DNA from: an uncultured Sutterella sp.
GTDB taxonomy: Bacteria > Pseudomonadota > Gammaproteobacteria > Burkholderiales > Burkholderiaceae_F
NCBI GenBank assembly: GCA_900552915.1
Contig: USBS01000050.1
Location: 1-12,909, forward strand
DNA: 12,909 nt
Direction: 5' to 3'
In this document: positions 1 through 6,675 of the stretch, in pieces
Layout: the number at the start of each line of letters is the position of its first letter
How positions within the stretch are numbered: position 1 is the stretch's first letter
Program-made: the position numbers and the translations under genes
The notes under the pieces: model-generated
What the model was told of the DNA's origin: nothing
Database searches by the model: none
The model's input: only the letters and a program-made list of their open reading frames with translations

Positions 1-68
1 CCGTTTTCGGCATCCACCCACTGACCGTCAATCAACAGACCGTAACGCTCTTTGATATAAACAGACAT
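1..68 (-). CDS. Aldehyde dehydrogenase, N-terminal fragment (runs off window)
   Basis: Only the first 22 codons are present, read leftwards from an ATG at 66-68. The visible peptide contains RYGLLIDGQWVDAENG. A short charged start followed by an (L/F)IDGxWV(D) segment is the usual opening of NAD(P)-dependent aldehyde dehydrogenases, where it forms the first beta strand of the cofactor domain. A GAGG Shine-Dalgarno-like sequence lies about ten bases before the ATG and supports this start. The catalytic Cys and Glu lie outside the window, so substrate and subfamily cannot be named. The gene is divergent from the rhodanese gene across a 386-nt gap. The family call rests on a short segment and is moderately secure. 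Confidence 0.6.
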   Translation of the reverse strand, partial: MSVYIKERYGLLIDGQWVDAEN

Positions 69-144
69 TTCAAATAACCTCACAACAAAAACATTTCTCA
101 GGCTTGGGCTCGCTTAAGGCGGCCGCTACCTGCTTGACGTTTAT

Positions 145-172
145 CGTATAGCGAGGCCTGCCGGACATTCAA
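145..172 (-). promoter_or_regulatory. Candidate sigma70 promoter for the aldehyde dehydrogenase
   Basis: On the minus strand, TTGAAT (167-172) is followed after 16 nt by TATACG (145-150). This gives a -35/-10 pair with acceptable spacing and a leader of about 70 nt before the start codon at 68. It was found by eye only, and competing matches were not scored. Confidence 0.35.
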
Positions 173-372
173 TAATCCTATCGATCAACCGTCGTTGGCC
201 CATTGGACTAGGGACATCTACCGAGAACGGTTCGCAAGCCCTTCCACAGTGATTCCAAATGGTTGGCTAACAAACCGTCAGCAGCATCACGCATTCACTT
301 CAACCCCCCGATTCTCGGCGTTACTAAGTAATTTCTGGGTAACTTCGGCTACCCTCATCAACAAAACTCGTA

Positions 373-402
373 TTGACTGCCCAACTAGTTCGATCGCACA
401 AT
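373..402 (+). promoter_or_regulatory. Candidate sigma70 promoter for the exported rhodanese
   Basis: TTGACT (373-378) and CACAAT (397-402) are separated by 18 nt, about 50 nt before the rhodanese start codon. The -35 is good, the -10 is mediocre and the spacing is at the upper limit. It is a weak visual call. Confidence 0.3.
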
Positions 403-454
403 GTCGGGGTTGCTGTAAGCCTTGGTTGCAGCATCGATTATTTAGGAGAAAGCT

Positions 455-883
455 ATGAATTTCATTAAATTCGGTCTTGCTGCTGCCATGGCGGCGTTCC
501 TGTCCGTCAGCGTTTCCGCCGCCCAGCTCGAACCGGTCGATCCGCAGCCCGCCAAGCCGCTTACCTTCGTACATCCGTCCTATCACAAGGTGACGCCCGA
601 TGTTGCCAAGAAGATGATGGAAGAAGGCGTGGTGCTCATCGACGTGCGTGATCCCGAAGAATTTGCCGAGGGCCACGTGAAGGGCGCCGTGAACGTCCCG
701 CTTTCCACCTTTAAGCCCGGCATGACGCTCAAGGCCGTTCCCAATAAGAACGACAAGGTTCTCGTTCAGTGCAAGTCCGGCGTGCGAGCCGAAAATGCCT
801 CCAAGCAGCTCATCGAGTCCGGCTACAAGAACGTCTACAACGCCTACGGCACGTCTCAGTGGAAGTTCGGTCTCGTGAAGTAA
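455..883 (+). CDS. Exported single-domain rhodanese (sulfurtransferase)
   Basis: The 142-residue protein starts with a Sec-type signal peptide: Lys5, a hydrophobic alanine-rich core to about residue 20, and a likely cut near VSA/AQ at residues 20-24. One rhodanese domain follows, from about residue 40 to the end. It has the LIDVRDPEEFAEGHVKGAVN signature (61-80) and an active-site loop CKSGVRA beginning at Cys106, the residue that would carry the persulfide. Rhodaneses move sulfane sulfur from thiosulfate or persulfides to thiol acceptors; this one should work in the periplasm. AGGAG lies seven bases before the ATG. It is monocistronic and ends at a strong terminator. The natural donor and acceptor cannot be read from the sequence, and some exported rhodaneses have redox or sensing roles instead. 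Confidence 0.88.
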   Translation: MNFIKFGLAAAMAAFLSVSVSAAQLEPVDPQPAKPLTFVHPSYHKVTPDVAKKMMEEGVVLIDVRDPEEFAEGHVKGAVNVPLSTFKPGMTLKAVPNKNDKVLVQCKSGVRAENASKQLIESGYKNVYNAYGTSQWKFGLVK

Positions 884-930
884 CTTCCTCCAGAATCCGA
901 AGGTCTTTCCTCCTTTTGACCTTCGGCGCA

Positions 931-964
931 CGAAAAAGCGAACGCTGCTGCGTTCGCTTTTTCG
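931..964. terminator. Bidirectional terminator between rhodanese and GNAT genes
   Basis: A perfect 14-bp inverted repeat (931-944 with 951-964) closes a CTGCTG loop. The stem carries an A run on the left and a T run on the right, so it can act on both strands. It lies between two convergent genes, which is the expected setting. Confidence 0.88.
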
Positions 965-987
965 TTTGAGCCGTACTGCAAAGACAG

Positions 988-1494
988 CTATTTGAGAAGT
1001 TTGTCGTAGGCAATCTTGTCGTTGCCTCGAATCTCGACAAAGCCGCAGCGTTGGTAGCCGTTCTTTTCAAAGACGTGCTGCATGCGCTTGTTTTCAGGAC
1101 TGGTATCGGCGCGAATGTAGAAAATGCCGTGCTCAAGACAAACCCGCTCGCATTCGGAAAGCACAATCGAGCCCAATCCGCAGCCGCGGAACTTTCCGCT
1201 GATTGCCATGCGGTGCAGTACGCCGCTCGGTTCTTTCGACCGCCACTTGCCTTTGATCGCGTCGTAGGCCGGCTCTCCGGAAAAATCGACGCAAATGTAG
1301 CCCGCAATCACGCCCTCTTCGCTTTTGAGCGCGTAACCGATGTTTTTCTCGATGTCGCAGCAAATGTCGTCAAGTAGCGGATACGCATCCGTCCACTGCA
1401 CGAAACCTTGCTGTTTCTGGAAAGCGCGTCCCTCTTCAATGAGCGCATAGCAGGCCCGTGCCTCCTCGGGGCGAGCCAATGCAAGTTTGAACAT
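988..1494 (-). CDS. GNAT-family N-acetyltransferase
   Basis: This 168-residue protein has the acetyl-CoA binding motif A of the GCN5-related fold: a beta strand ending HRMAIS (94-99), then R103-G-C-G106-L-G108, matching the Q/R-x-x-G-x-G/A pyrophosphate loop. Motif B follows as IRADTSPENKRMQHVFEKNG, with the Asn and final helix typical of the family. The N-terminal part contains GFVQW and a YP motif, common in a subgroup of small single-domain acetyltransferases of unknown substrate. GGAG lies seven bases before the ATG and overlaps the end of the upstream hydrolase gene, with only 10 nt between them, so the two are almost certainly cotranscribed. The acceptor (amine, amino acid or protein) cannot be predicted. 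Confidence 0.87.
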   Translation of the reverse strand: MFKLALARPEEARACYALIEEGRAFQKQQGFVQWTDAYPLLDDICCDIEKNIGYALKSEEGVIAGYICVDFSGEPAYDAIKGKWRSKEPSGVLHRMAISGKFRGCGLGSIVLSECERVCLEHGIFYIRADTSPENKRMQHVFEKNGYQRCGFVEIRGNDKIAYDKLLK

Positions 1495-1504
1495 GCGTTT
1501 CTCC

Positions 1505-2287
1505 TTATCCGACGCGCTCGAGAATTTCGACAGCAGCTGCGCGCGTCTGCGGCAGATTCAAAAGCGTATGCGGAGCCTGCGGAATTAACACAATCGACGC
1601 GTTGGGATTGTTTGCTAGCGCTTCGCGTGCGTAACCGAAAGCCGAGTCGTTGTCCAGATACGAATTGGCAGAGCTGAAGAACTTGTCTGTGAGGCTCATA
1701 ACGTTCAAAACCGGCAGATCGTCGGGCAACACCGAATGCGGCTCTTCGACATGATAGTTGGCTTCGCACGACCAAGAGAAAATAAGCTTGGCCTTTTCCC
1801 GAACTGCTAGACCGGTCGAATCGAAGCGGGCGGCGGCAACGCCCCCTTCGCTTGTGCCTGCCACGGCGTAAACACCCGAAAACCAGGGTGCATCAAAAAG
1901 CTTTCGCGCAGCGTAGACGAGCTCGTCGCTGCGCATCGCATGCACGGCTTCGTAGTCGCTTCGCGCTACGGGCGAGGTATAAACGAGTCGATCCTTGGTC
2001 TGCATCGAGTCGGGCACCCCGACGGCCCAGCCGGTTTCCTGCGCAATAAAGTGCGCAAACTCGCGTATCGCAGGGTTGATGCCGGAGCTGCCGTGCGCAA
2101 AAAGAAGCGTCGGACAGCGGCCGCTGAAAGGCGCTTCGGCCACTTTTGCGGGCGTTGTCTCAAGCATGCGGCCGCCCTCGACTCCCTGCGGCAGCACCAA
2201 AAGAGCCTGCTCCCAAACAGCTGCCAGCGTGGCTTCGTTGTGGGAGCGCACCGTTCCAGATGTTTTTCCGGTCAATTCAATCGTCAT
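1505..2287 (-). CDS. Alpha/beta-hydrolase, dienelactone-hydrolase-like
   Basis: From the ATG at 2287 the protein is 260 residues. It shows an alpha/beta-hydrolase core: LLFAHGSSG (61-69) provides the oxyanion-hole His-Gly, GTSEGG (144-149) is the nucleophile elbow with Ser146, Asp201 in SLTDKFF is a likely acid, and His240 in PQAPHT completes the triad. The family hydrolyses esters, lactones or related bonds; no substrate can be named. No signal peptide is visible, so a cytoplasmic location is likely. A GTG start at 2314 would add nine residues but lies inside the dcuC terminator hairpin and has no ribosome site, so the ATG is preferred although its own site is weak. The GNAT gene follows 10 nt downstream, which suggests a two-gene unit. 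Confidence 0.8.
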   Translation of the reverse strand: MTIELTGKTSGTVRSHNEATLAAVWEQALLVLPQGVEGGRMLETTPAKVAEAPFSGRCPTLLFAHGSSGINPAIREFAHFIAQETGWAVGVPDSMQTKDRLVYTSPVARSDYEAVHAMRSDELVYAARKLFDAPWFSGVYAVAGTSEGGVAAARFDSTGLAVREKAKLIFSWSCEANYHVEEPHSVLPDDLPVLNVMSLTDKFFSSANSYLDNDSAFGYAREALANNPNASIVLIPQAPHTLLNLPQTRAAAVEILERVG

Positions 2288-2306
2288 TTTTAGCTCGCAG
2301 AAAAGA

Positions 2307-2325
2307 GCCGGCACCTGAGGCCGGC
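2307..2325 (-). terminator. Intrinsic terminator after dcuC
   Basis: On the minus strand GCCGGC-CTCAGGT-GCCGGC forms a 6-bp GC stem followed directly by TCTTTTC. It begins 17 nt after the dcuC stop and would separate dcuC from the hydrolase-GNAT pair. Confidence 0.7.
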
Positions 2326-2342
2326 CCGAATGGATCTAAATC

Positions 2343-3698
2343 CTAAAACATCACCGCGACGGTGATCAACATCACCACGTAGCCGACAAGGCACGGAATT
2401 GCCGTGCGCTTGATCATCGTGAGCGGATTGACCTTAGCAAAACCGGCCACGATAATTACGACGCCCGCCACAGGAGACATCGCGCGCAGCATTTCGCTGG
2501 CTGTATGCATCATCATCATGATCGAGATGCCGTCGCTGTTTAGATGCGCAGCCACGTCCGGAATGATGTGAGCCAGACTCGTGAAGGCAGCGACACCCGA
2601 CCCGGTGAGAACCGTCACCACGCCGATCACGGCCGACAGGAACACACCCGTTCCGGTTTCGCCCAGGCCGATGTGCTTGGCGCCTTCGATCAACATGCTG
2701 ACGATGCCGATGTTCTGAAGGCCCGTGGCAAAGAACGCCGCCACGAAGATAAGGCCGACGGTGCTCGTAAGAATGCTGCCCATGCCTTTGAACATTGCAT
2801 AACTCAGCTCAAAGGAGGTCTTGACGTCGCGACGCACGACAAGATCCACAAAGAAAGAAATCACCCAGGCGATGAACATGGCCGTAGCCACATTGAGCGT
2901 GACGCTGGCGTACACCATCTTGTTGAAGATGATGAGAAGTACGATCGGGATGATCGGCAGCAGCGCATAAACGGCCGGTACGTTTTCCAACGCCTTGCGC
3001 TTTTCTTCGAGTTCGGCGAGATCGAGCGTTTCGCCCTTGACCCCGTCGTGCTTGTCGAACCAATACTGAACCACAACATGAGCAACGGCCATCGGCAGCT
3101 GATACTGCACCAAGTACTGAATCGGGTCGAGGTGAACAAGTTCGGCCGCCATCACAGCAACACCCGAAGCAGGTGCGTAGCCGATTGCCAAGACGCTCGC
3201 CACAACCGCTGCTGCCGCTAGGCTTGAGCAGCCCACGCGAATGATGAGCGGATAGACCGTCACAACCATCAACATCGCCAGACCTGCAGCCGACGTGATG
3301 ATGAGGCCCAAGCAGTGCCCGAAAATGAACACCGCTGCAAGAATCAGATATGGGTTCTTAATGAACGCCAAAGGCTTGGCACAGACCGTCACGAAGCGAT
3401 CGGACGCTCCAATCGCTTTCATGTACTCCGCAAAGCCGCCCGAGACCAGAATGATGAAGCCCACCCCCGCAATCTGCGTGCGCGAAATCGCGCGCAGGAG
3501 CTCCATGAAATCGAACCCGATAAAGCCCGTAGGCGCTGCGTTTTTGGGCAAAAACGTAGTGAGTCCGCCCGCAACGGCCAGGATGTTGAGCGCCAAACCG
3601 CCCAACAACAGCACCATGTTGACCTGATATTTTTTGACGACGGCCCAGCCCGTCAAAAATAAGATGACGACTCCCAGCCAGGGCAAAATGCTTTGCAT
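2343..3698 (-). CDS. dcuC: Anaerobic C4-dicarboxylate transporter, DcuC family
   Basis: The 451-residue, strongly hydrophobic protein is close to the usual length of the DcuC family (about 460). It starts with MQSILPWLGVVILFLTGWAV and carries many membrane helices over its whole length. One larger polar stretch around residues 215-235 (FDKHDGVKGETLDLAELEEK) is the likely central cytoplasmic loop. Glycine-rich segments such as VLTGSGVAAFTSLAHIIPDV and a closing block with SPVAGVVIIVAGFAKVNPLT are typical of DcuC/YfcC-like carriers. DcuC in enterobacteria exports succinate and exchanges C4-dicarboxylates during anaerobic growth; here this is inferred by family. AGGAG lies eight bases before the ATG. 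The gene is divergent from the split amino-acid permease and has its own terminator. Substrate could differ within the wider family. Confidence 0.85.
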   Translation of the reverse strand: MQSILPWLGVVILFLTGWAVVKKYQVNMVLLLGGLALNILAVAGGLTTFLPKNAAPTGFIGFDFMELLRAISRTQIAGVGFIILVSGGFAEYMKAIGASDRFVTVCAKPLAFIKNPYLILAAVFIFGHCLGLIITSAAGLAMLMVVTVYPLIIRVGCSSLAAAAVVASVLAIGYAPASGVAVMAAELVHLDPIQYLVQYQLPMAVAHVVVQYWFDKHDGVKGETLDLAELEEKRKALENVPAVYALLPIIPIVLLIIFNKMVYASVTLNVATAMFIAWVISFFVDLVVRRDVKTSFELSYAMFKGMGSILTSTVGLIFVAAFFATGLQNIGIVSMLIEGAKHIGLGETGTGVFLSAVIGVVTVLTGSGVAAFTSLAHIIPDVAAHLNSDGISIMMMMHTASEMLRAMSPVAGVVIIVAGFAKVNPLTMIKRTAIPCLVGYVVMLITVAVMF

Positions 3699-3927
3699 CG
3701 TGTGATCTCCTGTTTTTGTCTTTGTTGTACGAGGCGACGTTTCGCCGACTCATGAGTGCGAGTTTATCGCTGCAAACAAGCCTCAGGAGATACTAAATTG
3801 CCCGAGTTGTCGCTCCCATTCCGCTTAATTTGAGCCAATAATTGAACCTGCGGCCTCCGAGACCACAACAACCGCATCCAAAAAGAAGAAACGACGGTCG
3901 TCCAAAAACAAACAAGGGAGATTTTTT
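3699..3927. promoter_or_regulatory. Divergent promoter region of dcuC and the APC permease
   Basis: The 229-nt gap must hold both promoters, but no -35/-10 pair stood out. Two symmetric elements lie on the dcuC side: a perfect 10-bp palindrome ACTCATGAGT (3748-3757) and GGCGA-cgtt-TCGCC (3733-3746). They are adjacent and could be an operator. On the permease side ACGAC-G-GTCGT lies just before the ribosome site AAGGGAG (3914-3920). Function is inferred from position only. Confidence 0.35.
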
Positions 3928-4518
3928 ATGAGCGAAGCCAACAGTTCGCCCGCACTCAAGCGCAGCTTCGGCATGCGCGAAGCGGTCACCATCACGGCCG
4001 GATCCGTGATCGGCGTCGGTCTCTTTACCGTAGGCTCCAACATTGTGGGCACAATGGGCCCTTCGGTGATCTTTGCTACGATCGTAGCGCTTCTCATCAG
4101 CGTCTATCCGGCTCTTCTTTATGCCGAAATGGGCGCGGCGCTTCCCTACGCGGGCGGCACCTATCAGTTTGCCTCCGTGGGCATCGGGCGCGCCGCAGGC
4201 GTTCTGGCCGGCTGGAACTTCATCATTTCTCTGGTGGCGGTCACAGGCGGCGAAGCGCTGGCTTTCAGCTACTACTTCAAAACTCTGTTTGCCGCCTTCG
4301 GCTACACCCTTCCCTTTTCGGACGTCGCCATTGCCGTAACGGTGACCGCAGCCTTCATCGTCGCCAACGTCTGCGGCGTAAAGATTGCCGGACGCCTGCA
4401 AAACGGTTTTATGTTCTTTTTCTGGGGCGTTGCTGCTATTTGGTTCCTGACAATGATCCCGAATATTGAACTGCCGAATTTTGTAAAGTCGCCGGAATTC
4501 ATCGCAAAGGACAAATGA
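3928..4518 (+). CDS. APC-superfamily amino-acid permease, N-terminal half (frame-split)
   Basis: This 196-residue product carries the first five membrane helices of an amino acid-polyamine-organocation permease. The helix-1 motif GSVIGVGLF (25-33) is the unwound substrate-binding segment typical of the superfamily. Helix 2 ends at LLYAEMGAALPYAGGTYQF, a conserved family block. It stops in the loop after helix 5 (NFVKSPEFIAKDK), exactly where the next ORF picks up. A full permease of this type has about 12 helices and 450-500 residues, and the two ORFs sum to 496. AAGGGAG precedes the ATG by seven bases. The gene is probably one permease interrupted by a one-base frame change, a pseudogene, or a true two-piece protein. 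Substrate is unknown. Confidence 0.8.
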   Translation: MSEANSSPALKRSFGMREAVTITAGSVIGVGLFTVGSNIVGTMGPSVIFATIVALLISVYPALLYAEMGAALPYAGGTYQFASVGIGRAAGVLAGWNFIISLVAVTGGEALAFSYYFKTLFAAFGYTLPFSDVAIAVTVTAAFIVANVCGVKIAGRLQNGFMFFFWGVAAIWFLTMIPNIELPNFVKSPEFIAKDK

Positions 4519-5417
4519 GCTTTGCTGCCAGCGTCTGCATGATCTGGTGGTGCTTTGCCGGATTTGAAGCGTGCGTGGCCATGGGCGAAGAAATCAAATA
4601 TCCGCGCATCAACATCCCGCGTGCGCTCTTTCTGGCGCCCTTTGTCGTGTTTGCCGTCAACGCTCTCTTTCAGTGGTTCCTGGTGGCGATCACTCCGGTT
4701 GAAAGCCTTGCCTCGCTAGCCTCCGCTCAGGCGCCCTACGCCGACGCCATGAAAGCGGCCGGCATTCTCGGGCTGCCGCTGGCGCTCTTGGCTGCCGGCG
4801 TTGCTTTCGGCGGCGACTTCTCCACGATGAACGCAGCCATCGCCACGATCCCGCGCTATCTCTTTACGATGGCCCGCGACGGCGTGATGCCCCGCGTCTT
4901 TGCCAAAACAAGCCGCTTTCAGACGCCGCACGTCGCGATCATCACGCTCGGCGCGCTGACGATTGCTTTGATTGCCACGGATTCGCTCATCTACATTGCC
5001 TCGCTTTCGCTTTTTGCGGACCTTCTCTATTACGTGATCGGTATTCTTGCGGCGTGGGCTCTGCGTCGCACGCACCCCGAGCTGCAGCGTACCTACAAGG
5101 CACCCTTTGTTGCCGTGGGAGCCCCCGTTTCCGCCGTCATTTATCTGTACATGATGACGCAGCTTGACACTAATGCCTTCATCACGGGCGTCGTCTGGTG
5201 CGTGCTGGGGCTCGTGATCTACTACTTCTGCACCCGCAATGAAAGCACCGGCGGATCGCGAACACCGACGCTGGCCGAAACCGGAGCACTCGACCTGCCC
5301 AAGGATCCTGCGGAAATCGCCGCCATGGATCGCGAGTATCTCGTCTGGAAGGTGATCGTAGGGGCAGCGTGCGTAATCGCGGTGCTGCTATACGCCCTTC
5401 CCTATCTCTTCACGTAA
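4515..5417 (+). CDS. APC-superfamily amino-acid permease, C-terminal half (frame-split)
   Basis: The 300-residue ORF supplies helices 6 to 12, and probably a thirteenth at the C-terminus (residues about 277-299). It opens with helix 6, whose CFAGFEACVAMGEEIKYP block (13-30) matches the conserved GFE-(A)EE-xxP region of APC permeases. A second conserved stretch is DFSTMNAAIATIPRYLFTMARDG. The frame is -1 relative to the upstream ORF and overlaps it at ATGA. The frame stays open upstream only to 4470, so the frame change lies between 4470 and 4518. AAAGGA lies three bases before the ATG, a tight but possible ribosome site for reinitiation. Adding one A to the AAA run at 4513-4515 would join both halves. 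An isolated half is unlikely to transport by itself. Confidence 0.8.
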   Translation: MSFAASVCMIWWCFAGFEACVAMGEEIKYPRINIPRALFLAPFVVFAVNALFQWFLVAITPVESLASLASAQAPYADAMKAAGILGLPLALLAAGVAFGGDFSTMNAAIATIPRYLFTMARDGVMPRVFAKTSRFQTPHVAIITLGALTIALIATDSLIYIASLSLFADLLYYVIGILAAWALRRTHPELQRTYKAPFVAVGAPVSAVIYLYMMTQLDTNAFITGVVWCVLGLVIYYFCTRNESTGGSRTPTLAETGALDLPKDPAEIAAMDREYLVWKVIVGAACVIAVLLYALPYLFT

Positions 5418-5441
5418 GACTTCAGCCTTTACTACTTTTTG

Positions 5442-5479
5442 CCGCCGGCGCATGCGTCAACCGTAGCGCCGGCGGTTTT
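5442..5479 (+). terminator. Intrinsic terminator after the APC permease
   Basis: CCGCCGGCGC (5442-5451) pairs perfectly with GCGCCGGCGG (5466-5475) around a 14-nt loop and is followed by TTTT (5476-5479). It lies 24 nt after the permease stop. A T run precedes the stem only on the plus strand, so action on the minus-strand module is doubtful. Confidence 0.82.
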
Positions 5480-5544
5480 GCATCGGGTCTACTCCTGACG
5501 GATACCCACATCCACTCACCAACTTATATCAGGCTTCGCCTTGC

Positions 5545-5943
5545 TTATGTCTCACGTGGAGCTGCGCGATTTCCTTCAATCTGCTCTAGGTGTCGGAGAA
5601 TCTTCAAAATCTTCCTCGGCGTTTTTTCTGACTTCCCGAAACCGTCCAACACCCGCTGAAAAACCGTTGACGAAAATTCCTGCAGCACCGTAATCTCACC
5701 CGTCTCAATTCCCGCAAGAATCGAATCGACTCCCATGGCGACAGCGTCTTGATAGCGAACGTAGCTTGAGTGTTTTATGAACGGATGATCGCCTTCCTGC
5801 AAAACGCAGGTGCTGTCATAAATACAGCCTTCCTTGATGGAACTGACGTTTACACCAACGACGGACATCCTTCCTCGAGTTGGATCAAAGAACTGCCTGG
5901 TGCAAAGAACATGAAGATGATCGATCTTGCCGGCTATAGACAA
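5545..5943 (-). CDS. Small protein paired with a Panacea antitoxin; probable toxin
   Basis: The 132-residue product is encoded 31 nt downstream of the Panacea-domain gene on the same strand. Its first half looks like a small beta barrel: KIDHLHVLC (6-14), a strand VVGVNVSS (28-35), then DSTCVLQEGDHPFIKHSSYV (43-62) followed by RY. The GDHPFI-H-SYV-Y signature recurs in small proteins found next to DUF4065 genes. The second half is mostly helical, with a lysine-rich tail. The start is TTG at 5943, supported by AGAGG six to eight bases upstream; no in-frame ATG gives the conserved N-terminus. The position after an antitoxin-like gene suggests a toxin. A PemK/MazF-like nuclease fold is conceivable from the strand pattern but no catalytic residue was identified, so its target is unknown. 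Confidence 0.62.
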   Translation of the reverse strand: MSIAGKIDHLHVLCTRQFFDPTRGRMSVVGVNVSSIKEGCIYDSTCVLQEGDHPFIKHSSYVRYQDAVAMGVDSILAGIETGEITVLQEFSSTVFQRVLDGFGKSEKTPRKILKILRHLEQIEGNRAAPRET

Positions 5944-5974
5944 AATCGCACCTCTTTCTCCCGAACGAAATTGC

Positions 5975-6541
5975 TCATAACAGCTTGGCGGTCACTCGAG
6001 CCAAATCATCAACCTCTTCGAGCTTCCGAAGAATCTGTTTTGTTTCGTCCGTCGTTTTCCCGTTCTTCAGGAACATCGATTCCATCCTGATCGGCAGAGA
6101 GGATCCCATGGGATCTTTCCACTCTGGACAAAATTCAGGATCGTGCAGAATACGGACGAGATCCCACCGATTCATTCGGCCGTAACGTTCGAAGACCTCG
6201 TCAAGAACCTTCTGGTCCGACAAAGACAGTTCGTCAAAGGTTTCGAGCGGATCATTTTCGTCGACGTCACGTGCACACAGGGAAAGGTTGTAGTGCCCTG
6301 AGTTGTAGATCCATTGATCCCAGTATTCGTTGCCGCCGAAAAACAAATCGTAGACGGACGACAGTACAGGTCCGCGAGGCATGGAAACCAACTTCGAGCC
6401 TGTCAAAAATTCCTCATTGCGCAACAGAGAGTCCTTCTCCGCCAGGTACATTAGCTTCATCAGCTTCAGGTACGACATTGTCCCGCCTCTCTTCCAGATC
6501 AGATAGGCGGCGACTTGCGTAGCTTTACGGACGTTAAACAT
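5975..6541 (-). CDS. Panacea (DUF4065/SocA-like) domain protein; probable antitoxin
   Basis: The 188-residue protein carries the Panacea domain. An N-terminal helix (VRKATQVAAYLIWK, 4-17) leads to YLKLMKLMYLAEKDSLL (24-40), the family's KLxKLxYLA core. A short segment with RGPV (56-59) and VYDLF is its second hallmark, and a helical region with DLVRILHDPEFCPEW follows. Panacea proteins include SocA of Caulobacter, antitoxin and proteolytic adaptor for SocB, and a broad set of antitoxins that neutralise unrelated toxins by direct binding. Here it is first in a two-gene unit, with GAGGAT upstream of the ATG. GC content looks lower than in the lpx cluster by eye, which would suit transfer. Some DUF4065 proteins act in other roles, so the antitoxin assignment rests on family plus context. 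Confidence 0.78.
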   Translation of the reverse strand: MFNVRKATQVAAYLIWKRGGTMSYLKLMKLMYLAEKDSLLRNEEFLTGSKLVSMPRGPVLSSVYDLFFGGNEYWDQWIYNSGHYNLSLCARDVDENDPLETFDELSLSDQKVLDEVFERYGRMNRWDLVRILHDPEFCPEWKDPMGSSLPIRMESMFLKNGKTTDETKQILRKLEEVDDLARVTAKLL

Positions 6542-6569
6542 GAAGGCAAATCCTCAAAATTGCAACGTC

Positions 6570-6595
6570 TTCGAAAAAGATAGTAAATACTCGAA
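6570..6595. promoter_or_regulatory. Candidate operator upstream of the Panacea gene
   Basis: Two inverted half-sites, TTCGA (6570-6574) and TCGAA (6591-6595), are centred about 21 nt apart, two helical turns. Between and partly overlapping them is a smaller symmetric core AGTA-AA-TACT (6582-6591). The element lies 29 nt before the start codon, where a repressor of a toxin-antitoxin unit would bind. It was seen by eye and the binding factor is unknown. Confidence 0.3.
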
Positions 6596-6675
6596 AGATC
6601 CACGCACTCTGCATCATAACAACGCATCAGTCGTGCGATTTGCAGGCAGTCCCGAATTCGAATCTGAGCCTAATC

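Larger units (their letters stand above)
69..454. other. 386-nt divergent intergenic region
   Basis: No convincing coding sequence was found: the one short plus-strand ORF here has no family-like features. The stretch should hold the promoters of both flanking genes. A small hairpin, GGGTA-acttcggc-TACCC, lies around 340-356 without a T tract. The only other items noted are two sigma70-like promoter candidates, listed separately. The length leaves room for a regulator site or a small RNA, but nothing recognisable supports either. Confidence 0.5.

Noticed and set aside
119..126. GCGGCCGC octamer in the left intergenic region, also present in the skp hairpin
   Set aside because: The octamer is likely by chance in GC-rich DNA, and the flanking bases differ, so it is not evidence of a shared repeat or of cloning.
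195..458. An 87-codon open frame before the rhodanese gene
   Set aside because: There is no ribosome site, its composition is non-coding-like, no motif was seen, and its end overlaps the rhodanese ribosome site and start.
2288..2314. GTG start for the alpha/beta-hydrolase, adding nine residues
   Set aside because: The GTG falls inside the dcuC terminator hairpin and has no ribosome site; the ATG at 2287 gives a sensible N-terminus.
4500..4518. Programmed -1 frameshift site joining the permease halves
   Set aside because: No X-XXY-YYZ slippery heptamer is in the zero frame near the stop (GAC AAA TGA), and no obvious downstream stimulatory stem was seen; deletion, error or reinitiation is simpler.
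5630..5670. A sliding-clamp binding motif in the putative toxin, as in SocB (QRVLDGF, residues 97-102 region)
   Set aside because: The segment fits the QLxLF-type consensus poorly and lies in an ordinary helical stretch; it is not enough to propose DnaN binding.
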